From: Pseudomonadota bacterium
GTDB lineage: Bacteria; Pseudomonadota; Gammaproteobacteria; Steroidobacterales; Steroidobacteraceae
Length of the DNA: 64,000 nucleotides
NCBI GenBank assembly: GCA_016720075.1
Contig: JADJXW010000006.1
Location: 192,527-256,526, forward strand
Direction of reading: 5' to 3'
The translations under genes and the position numbers were made by a program. The notes under the pieces were generated by a model. It searched no databases and had not been told where the DNA came from. It saw only the letters and a program-made list of their open reading frames with translations. Shown piece after piece: positions 58,401-64,000 of this stretch (within the stretch, counting starts at the first letter, position 1; the number at the start of each line of letters is the position of its first letter).

Positions 58401-59630
58401 TCAGACCACCTGGCCGAGCTTGAAGATGGGCAGGTACATCGCGATGACCATGCCGCCGACGAGCACGCCCAGGATGGCCATGATAAGCGGCTCGAGCAGG
58501 CTCGACATCGAGTCCACGGCGTTGTCCACCTCGGCCTCGTAGAACGTGGCCACCTTGCCCGACATCTCGTCGAGCGCGCCGGCCTCTTCGCCGACGGCGA
58601 TCATCTGCACCACCATGTTGGGGAACAGGCCGGTGTTTTCCATCGCGCGCTGCAGCCGCGTGCCGGTGGCAACCTCGTCGCGCATCGCGAGCGTGGCGTT
58701 TTCGTACACGATGTTGCCGGTGGCGCCGGCAACCGACTCCATGGCCTCGACCAGCGGCACGCCCGCGGCGAACATGGTCGACAGCGTGCGCGCGAAGCGC
58801 GCGATGGCCGCCTTGTGCATGATCGGGCCGATGATCGGGAACTTCAGCGTCATGCGGTCGAGCGTCTCGCGCATCTTGCGCGAGCGCTTCTTGAAGTACA
58901 TGAAGGCGTAGCCGGCGCCGCCAACCACCAATCCGATGAAGATGCCGAATTTCTGCACGAATTTCGACAGGTTGATGATCATCTGCGTGAACGCCGGCAG
59001 GTCGGCGCCGAACCCCGCGAACAGGCTCTCGAACTGCGGAATCACGAAGATCAGCAGGATGATCGTGACGACCACGGCGACCACGAGCACCGCGGCCGGA
59101 TAGAAGAGGGCTTTCTTGACCTTCTTCTTCAGGGCTTCGGTCTTTTCCTTGTAGGTGGCCACCTTGTCGAGAAGGCTCTCAAGCGCACCGGCCTGTTCGC
59201 CGGCCTCGACCAGGTTCACGTACAGGTCATCGAAGTACAGCGGGCGCTTGGCCAACGCCTCATGCAGCGACATGCCGCCTTCCACGTCGGCCTTGATGTC
59301 GAGGATCAGCTTCTGCATCGAGGGCTTTTCATGGCCCGCGCCGACGATGTCGAAGGACTGCACCAGCGGAATGCCGGCGGCCAGCATGGTGGCCAGCTGG
59401 CGGCTGAATACCGCGATGTCCTCGGGCTTGACCTTGCCGCCGGCCACGCGGCCGGACTGCTTCCTGATCCGGCTGGGCGCGACGCCCTGGCGACGCAGTT
59501 CGGCGCGCAGCGCCAGTTCGTCCTTGGCGAGCGAGCGGCCCTTGACCACCTTGCCGCGCTTGTCCTTGCCTTCCCAGAGGAAGGGGGTGTCGCGCTGCGC
59601 CGAGCGGATAGCTGTTGAGGATTGCGCCAT
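58401..59630 (-). CDS. pilC: Type IV pilus inner-membrane platform protein PilC
   Basis: This T2SSF-family platform protein couples PilB and PilT ATPases to pilin assembly. The 409 residues have two T2SSF repeats, each ending in spans: FSRQLATMLAAGIPLVQSF and FARTLSTMFAAGVPLVEAM, and internal spans such as LFYPAAVLVVAVVVTIILL. The C-terminal LEPLIMAILGVLVGGMVIAM is standard. It starts 22 bases after pilB and its stop is 7 bases from pilD. Confidence 0.95.
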   Translation of the reverse strand: MAQSSTAIRSAQRDTPFLWEGKDKRGKVVKGRSLAKDELALRAELRRQGVAPSRIRKQSGRVAGGKVKPEDIAVFSRQLATMLAAGIPLVQSFDIVGAGHEKPSMQKLILDIKADVEGGMSLHEALAKRPLYFDDLYVNLVEAGEQAGALESLLDKVATYKEKTEALKKKVKKALFYPAAVLVVAVVVTIILLIFVIPQFESLFAGFGADLPAFTQMIINLSKFVQKFGIFIGLVVGGAGYAFMYFKKRSRKMRETLDRMTLKFPIIGPIMHKAAIARFARTLSTMFAAGVPLVEAMESVAGATGNIVYENATLAMRDEVATGTRLQRAMENTGLFPNMVVQMIAVGEEAGALDEMSGKVATFYEAEVDNAVDSMSSLLEPLIMAILGVLVGGMVIAMYLPIFKLGQVV

Positions 59631-59652
59631 GGGTCTTGGGCTCCTGCGTCCC

Positions 59653-61397
59653 TTAATCGATCGTCACGCTGTTGATTTCTTCGAGGCTGGTCATGCCGGC
59701 CTGCACCTTCGCCAGGCCCGCGCGTCGAAGATCCCACACACCGGCCTTCTTGGCCGCGTCGTTGATGTCGATGGCGTTGCCGCCGGCCATGATGATGCGG
59801 CCGATGTCCTCGGTCACCGGCATCACCTGGTAGAGGCCCAGTCGGCCTTTGTAGCCATCGGTGCAGGCCGGGCAGCCGCGCGGCCCGAACAGCTGCATGC
59901 CCTTGGCGATCTCCTCTTCCGGAAATCCTTCCTTGCGCAGCGCTTCGGCGGGCACGTCGATGGGCTGCCGGCAGGCCATGCACAGTCGCCGCGCCAGGCG
60001 CTGCGCGATGATCAGGCTCACCGAAGTGGCGATGGCGTAGGGCTTCACGCCCATGTCGACCAGGCGCGTCAGCGTCTGCGGCGCGTCGTTGGTGTGCAGC
60101 GTTGAAAGCACAAGGTGACCGGTCTGCGCGGCCTTGATGGCGATTTCCGCCGTCTCGAGGTCGCGGATTTCGCCGACCATCACCACGTCCGGATCCTGGC
60201 GCAGGAACGCGCGCAGCGCGGAAGCGAACGTGAGGCCGACCTTGTTGTTCACGTTCACCTGGTTGACGCCGGGCAGGTTGATTTCAGCCGGGTCCTCCGC
60301 GGTGGAGATGTTCGTGTCTTCCTTGTTCAGGATGTTCAGGCCCGTGTACAGCGACACGGTCTTGCCCGAGCCGGTGGGGCCGGTGACCAGGATCATTCCC
60401 TGGGGCTTGGCCAGGTACTTCATGTACAGGTCTTTCTGGAACGGCTCGTAGCCCAGCGCGTCGATGCCGAGCATCGCCGAGGAGGGGTCGAGAATACGCA
60501 TCACGATCTTCTCGCCGTACAGCGTGGGGCAGGTGCTGACGCGGAAGTCGATGGCCCTCGTCTTCGAGAGCTTCATCTTGATGCGGCCGTCCTGCGGCAC
60601 GCGGCGCTCGGCGATGTCCAGGCGGCTCATCACCTTCAGTCGCGCCGACATCTTGCCGGCAAGCTGCACGGGGGGCTGTGCGATTTCCTTCAGCACGCCG
60701 TCCATGCGATAGCGCACGCGATAGGTTTTTTCGTAAGGCTCGAAGTGGATGTCGGATGCGCCGCGGCGGATCGCATCCAGCAGCAGCTTGTTGACGTAGC
60801 GGACGATGGGCGCGTCTTCGACATCGTCGCGACTGACGCCTTCGGTCTCGAGATCTTCGCCGCCTGAGACTTCCAGCGCGTCGAGTTCCATGCCCTCGTC
60901 GTCGCCGAGGTCCGGCATCTGCTGCTCGGCGCCCTCGATGGCCTTGTCGACCAGCTTCTGCAGCTTGTCGTCCTCGACCACCACGGCGTCGACGCTCATG
61001 CCGGTCTGGAACTTGATCTCGTCGATGGCGTAGAGATCAGTGGGATCCGAGACGCCGAGGAACAGGCGCTTGCCGCGCCGGAACATCGGCAGGCAGCGGT
61101 GCTTGGCCAGCAGCTTGTCGGTGACCAGCCGCGTGATTTCAAGGTCCATCGGCAGCGCGTCCAGGTCGAACAGCGGCACGCCGAATTCAGTCGAGGCGGC
61201 CACCGCGATGTCGCGCGGCTTGGCGGCGCCGGCGCCCACCAGCTGCGTCACGAAGTGGGATTTCTTTCCTTGGCGGCTGCCAGCGCCGTATTGGCGGCGT
61301 CCTCGCTGATGACACCGTCCTGGACCAGCCGCTGGGGCAGGCCGGACAGCAGCGACGGGCTGCGACCGCTTTGGGCGAAAGAAACGTTCTCGCTCAT
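59653..61397 (-). CDS. pilB: Type IV pilus assembly ATPase PilB (apparent single-base frameshift)
   Basis: This hexameric ATPase drives pilin polymerisation. Joined across a break it is about 581 residues: N-terminal GSPII_E domain, Walker A VTGPTGSGKTVSLYTG, Walker B/Asp box PDVVMVGEIRDLETAEIA, and the zinc-binding four-Cys block (CMACRQP and CPACTDGYKG). The first 40-45 codons from ATG 61397 (MSENVSFAQSG...LAAAKE) run into a stop; the rest (KSHFVTQLVGAG...) is one frame away. One A is missing near 61265-61268. Confidence 0.92.
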
Positions 61398-61619
61398 GTA
61401 CTTAGGTCGGCCCTGACGGTCATAGGTATCAAGAGTCTAGTGGACGTGGGGGTCAAAGCAACTGTCAAATCGCCGCCGGATGGTCGCATGCGGACACCCG
61501 GAACTGGCGTGACTGGACTCGCAATTACGCCCGCAACCCGCTTGGCCGCCCCACGGGGCGCGCCTCAACGTGTGCGGCCTGTCCGATTTTACATTTGCAG
61601 GATTACCTAGACTTAAACA

Positions 61620-63674
61620 ATGTCAGCAAAACCACAGAATTGGGGCTGTCTGCTCCTCGCGATCGCGTTGTCCCTGGCCGCACTGGTCCTGGGCCTGTTC
61701 GATATCTGGCAGCGCATGGTGGACCTGAGCACCAGCCGTGTCAGCGGAAACATCCTTGAACAGGTCCGGTCCTCGTCGGTCACTCTGCACCGGCTCTATG
61801 CCTTCGGCGCGAAGGTGCTGGCGCTGTACATCGGTCTGGGCGTGCTGGCCTGGCTGGCGAGCCAGCTGACCCTCGCGGCAAGGCCGGCCTGGCAGCGCTA
61901 CCGGTACCTGCTGGTGGTTGCCTGGATGGCGCTGCTCTACCTGTGCGTGGGCCTTGCCAATGCCAGCCTGTATCCCTGGTCGCAGACCGGCCTGTGGTCA
62001 CGGGTCATCAACGATCTGCTGCCCCAGGCCCTGCCGGCCTATCTTGTGCTGACGACGCTCGCGGCGGCGGCGCTGCTGGGGCTTGTGGTCCATCGGCTAC
62101 GGCACAGGCTCTGGACGCGCAATGCGCTGCGCGTGACCGTCTGGGGCGTGGTGGCCGTGGCGGTCGCGGCCATCGTTCGCAACATGCCGGCTTCGGCCAG
62201 TGACGGGGAAGGAGCGGTCGCCGGGCGCCCCAACATCATCTTCATCGGCGTGGATTCGGTGCGCCCGGGCCTGGTCGGCGAATACGGCGCCCTCGGCTAC
62301 GCACCCAGTCTCTCCAGGTTCGCGCAGGAAGGGCACCGGTTCGCCGATGCGGTCACGCCACTGGCGCGAACCTACCCTTCATGGATGGCGCTATTGACCG
62401 GGCGCAGGCCGGCCCGCTCCGGCGTCCGCGAAAACCTCATGCCGCGTGCCCAGGTCAACGTCGTCACGCTGGCCGACACGCTGTCCGCGCAGGGGTACCA
62501 GACGCTGTTCGCCACCGATGAGGTGAGGTTCAGCAACATCGACACCAGCTACGGGTTCCAGAAGGTGTTGACCCCCCGCGTGGGCGCCTCGGATTTCCTG
62601 CTGGGAAACCTCAATGACCTGCCCCTCACCAACCTGCTGGCCAATACGGTCGTGGGCAAGTGGCTGTTCCCGGAGACCTACGCCAATCGCGCCGCGGCGG
62701 TGACCTATGACCCGGCCACTTTCGTGAAGCGCCTGGATGCCGGCGTGCGGCGCGACGACCGTCCGATGTTCCTGGCGATGCACCTGACGCTGCCGCACTG
62801 GCCTTATCGCTGGCGCGCCGATGAAGACGCGGTGTTCTCGCGCACGCTGGATTCGGCGTATGCGTACCTGGCCTCGGTGGTGGAAACCGACCGCCAGTTC
62901 GACTCCGTGATGGACCTGCTGCAACGCAAGGGGCTGCTGGAGAACACGCTGGTGGTGGTGTTCTCGGATCACGGCGAGGGCCTGAATCTTCCGGCCGACA
63001 ACCTGGTGCGCAGCGCGGATCGCGTCAGTTCCGTCGGCGTGCCCGTATGGTCCAGTGGCCATGGCACCAGCGTGCTCAGCAGCGCCCAGTACCAGATCCT
63101 GATGGTCGCCCGGGCGTATGGCATCCCGGGTATCCACGACTCCAATGGCGTGCATCAGCGACCGGTTTCCATCGAAGACGTCGCTCCCACCGTGCTCGAC
63201 CTGGTGGGCATCAAGCCAAAGCCCGGCTCCATTGATGGGCAATCGTTCGCGCCGGTGCTCCGCGGAGCGGGGAACGCCGAGGAGAAGCCAGGCGAACTGC
63301 GCGTGCGTTTCACGGAATCGGCCTACAGCACGCCATCACTGCGCCAGGGCGCGGCCGACGAGGCCTCGCTGCTGGCCGAAGGGGCCCAGGTGTTCCGGAT
63401 CAATCCCGAGACGGGCTGGGTCGAGATCCGCACGGACCTGTGGAGCGAGCTGCTCGCCGTGCGTGAAAGGGCTGCAATCGGCCCGACGCAGCTGCTGGCC
63501 GCAATTCCCGACGCCGCGCCCGGTGCGTCGGTGTTCGTGCTGGCCTCGCGTTCCGGTGGCGCGGCGCGCCGCCTCACCGGTCCGCCTCAGGCCGGAGTCG
63601 ATGCCGAAGCGACGGCGCTGTGGGATGCACTGCACCGTGAGTATGCGGGCGAGTTGGGAACGCCGGCGCCCTAG
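61620..63674 (+). CDS. Alkaline-phosphatase-superfamily membrane protein (sulfatase/phosphotransferase-like)
   Basis: This 684-residue protein has an N-terminal membrane part with about five spans (residues 10-190) and a large C-terminal alkaline-phosphatase/sulfatase-fold domain. Metal ligands are visible as D212 in FIGVDSVRPG, D450-H451 in SDHGEGL, and the SSGHGTSVLSS His. The nucleophile position is Thr251 in ARTYPSWMALLTG, with no Cys/Ser-x-Pro-x-Arg, so this is more like LtaS/PptA-type phosphotransferases than a sulfatase. It is transcribed away from pilB and convergent with pilA, between the two. A pilin-modifying role is inferred from position only. Confidence 0.7.
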   Translation: MSAKPQNWGCLLLAIALSLAALVLGLFDIWQRMVDLSTSRVSGNILEQVRSSSVTLHRLYAFGAKVLALYIGLGVLAWLASQLTLAARPAWQRYRYLLVVAWMALLYLCVGLANASLYPWSQTGLWSRVINDLLPQALPAYLVLTTLAAAALLGLVVHRLRHRLWTRNALRVTVWGVVAVAVAAIVRNMPASASDGEGAVAGRPNIIFIGVDSVRPGLVGEYGALGYAPSLSRFAQEGHRFADAVTPLARTYPSWMALLTGRRPARSGVRENLMPRAQVNVVTLADTLSAQGYQTLFATDEVRFSNIDTSYGFQKVLTPRVGASDFLLGNLNDLPLTNLLANTVVGKWLFPETYANRAAAVTYDPATFVKRLDAGVRRDDRPMFLAMHLTLPHWPYRWRADEDAVFSRTLDSAYAYLASVVETDRQFDSVMDLLQRKGLLENTLVVVFSDHGEGLNLPADNLVRSADRVSSVGVPVWSSGHGTSVLSSAQYQILMVARAYGIPGIHDSNGVHQRPVSIEDVAPTVLDLVGIKPKPGSIDGQSFAPVLRGAGNAEEKPGELRVRFTESAYSTPSLRQGAADEASLLAEGAQVFRINPETGWVEIRTDLWSELLAVRERAAIGPTQLLAAIPDAAPGASVFVLASRSGGAARRLTGPPQAGVDAEATALWDALHREYAGELGTPAP

Positions 63675-63706
63675 GGCTGGCGTTCGCGCACGCAAATCAC
63701 GCGGGC

Positions 63707-63736
63707 AAAAAAAGAGCCCCTCCGAAGAGGGGCTCT
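63707..63736 (-). terminator. Intrinsic terminator of pilA
   Basis: A perfect 10-bp stem (AGAGCCCCTC at 63713-63722 with GAGGGGCTCT at 63727-63736) closes a CGAA loop. On the minus strand it is followed by a run of seven T (plus-strand A run 63707-63713). It lies 30 bases past the pilA stop and thus ends the pilA transcript; the convergent gene ends just beyond. Confidence 0.9.
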
Positions 63737-63765
63737 GGTCTACCTACTAGACGACTGACGGGCTG

Positions 63766-64000
63766 TTAGGCGCGGCAGGCGGCAGGCAGGTACTTGTTGG
63801 CAACCGTCGTGCCGTTGGTGGCCGTCGGGGCCGTGGCACCGGCCGGAACAGCCTTGTTGCCGCACACCCAGATCAGGTCGCCGTTGGCATTCGGGGCCGG
63901 ACGCAGCGACAGCACTTCCGTGGCAAGGTTGGCCGCGTTGGCCTGGTTGCCGAAGGTGATGTCGATGCCGCCGCCGGCCGCCACGTTGATGCCCGTGACG
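63766..64000 (-). CDS. pilA: Type IV major pilin PilA, C-terminal fragment (gene continues past window)
   Basis: The last 77 codons of a minus-strand gene that enters from the right edge. The residues match the C-terminal half of type IV pilins: IDITFGNQANAANL, TLSLRP-like EVLSLRPAPNANGD, and the disulfide Cys pair in LIWVCGNK and KYLPAACRA that closes the D-region loop. The N-terminal prepilin motif is outside the window. It is followed by a strong terminator and then by the putative pilin-modifying enzyme. Confidence 0.85.
   Translation of the reverse strand, partial: VTGINVAAGGGIDITFGNQANAANLATEVLSLRPAPNANGDLIWVCGNKAVPAGATAPTATNGTTVANKYLPAACRA

Overview
The window is a high-GC, gene-dense piece of a Gram-negative chromosome. 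It carries LPS genes (lptABC, kdsC, kdsD, lpxC), a meso-DAP-type MurE, a cytochrome bc1 complex, SspA/SspB, RapZ, LpoA and a type IV pilus locus. The gene orders lpxC-dciA-M23-secA-mutT and yacG-zapD-coaE-pilD-pilC-pilB point to Gammaproteobacteria, most likely on the Xanthomonadales/Nevskiales/Steroidobacterales side; that placement is an inference from gene order. No mobile element, tRNA, rRNA operon or CRISPR array was seen, and no gene-free stretch exceeds about 220 bases.

Layout. (1) Bases 1-4300 hold a tightly packed accessory operon: SHOCT-domain membrane proteins, zinc-ribbon proteins, an M48-like protein whose first zinc-binding His is Arg, and small unknown proteins. (2) 4293-9648: an unknown membrane protein, an unknown secreted protein, and a 2-oxo acid dehydrogenase operon (E1alpha, E1beta, E2). 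(3) 9734-20766: rarD, zapE, rapZ, hpf, rpoN, lptB, lptA, lptC, kdsC, kdsD, ibaG, murA and a DegS/AlgW-like protease. (4) 20902-24660: petABC then sspAB. (5) 24686-29920: a metallo-beta-lactamase-fold hydrolase, yraN, lpoA, rsmI, a ModA-like gene and the RNase P RNA gene rnpB. (6) 30053-48791: the complete division and cell wall (dcw) cluster from mraZ to lpxC, preceded by a sigma-70 promoter and phased GTGGG operator repeats. (7) 48792-53779: dciA, an M23 peptidase, secA, mutT and an unknown protein. (8) 53779-64000: a PQQ alcohol dehydrogenase, yacG, zapD, coaE, pilD, pilC, pilB, an alkaline-phosphatase-superfamily membrane enzyme, and the 3' end of pilA.

The genes form one coherent envelope programme: peptidoglycan precursor synthesis (murA, murB-F, mraY, murG, ddl), septation (ftsL, I, W, Q, A, Z with zapD, zapE), LPS synthesis and export, protein export, and pilus assembly. 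Start and stop codons overlap throughout the dcw cluster, and TTG or GTG starts are common.

The most striking whole-window observation concerns six genes (degS-like, modA-like, ftsW, ftsZ, coaE, pilB). Each is interrupted by what looks like exactly one missing base. Several of these genes are essential, so the breaks are probably deletion-type sequencing or assembly errors rather than real pseudogenes. The best candidates for new biology are the zinc-ribbon/SHOCT/pseudo-M48 operon at the left edge and the putative pilin-modifying phosphotransferase sitting between pilA and pilB.
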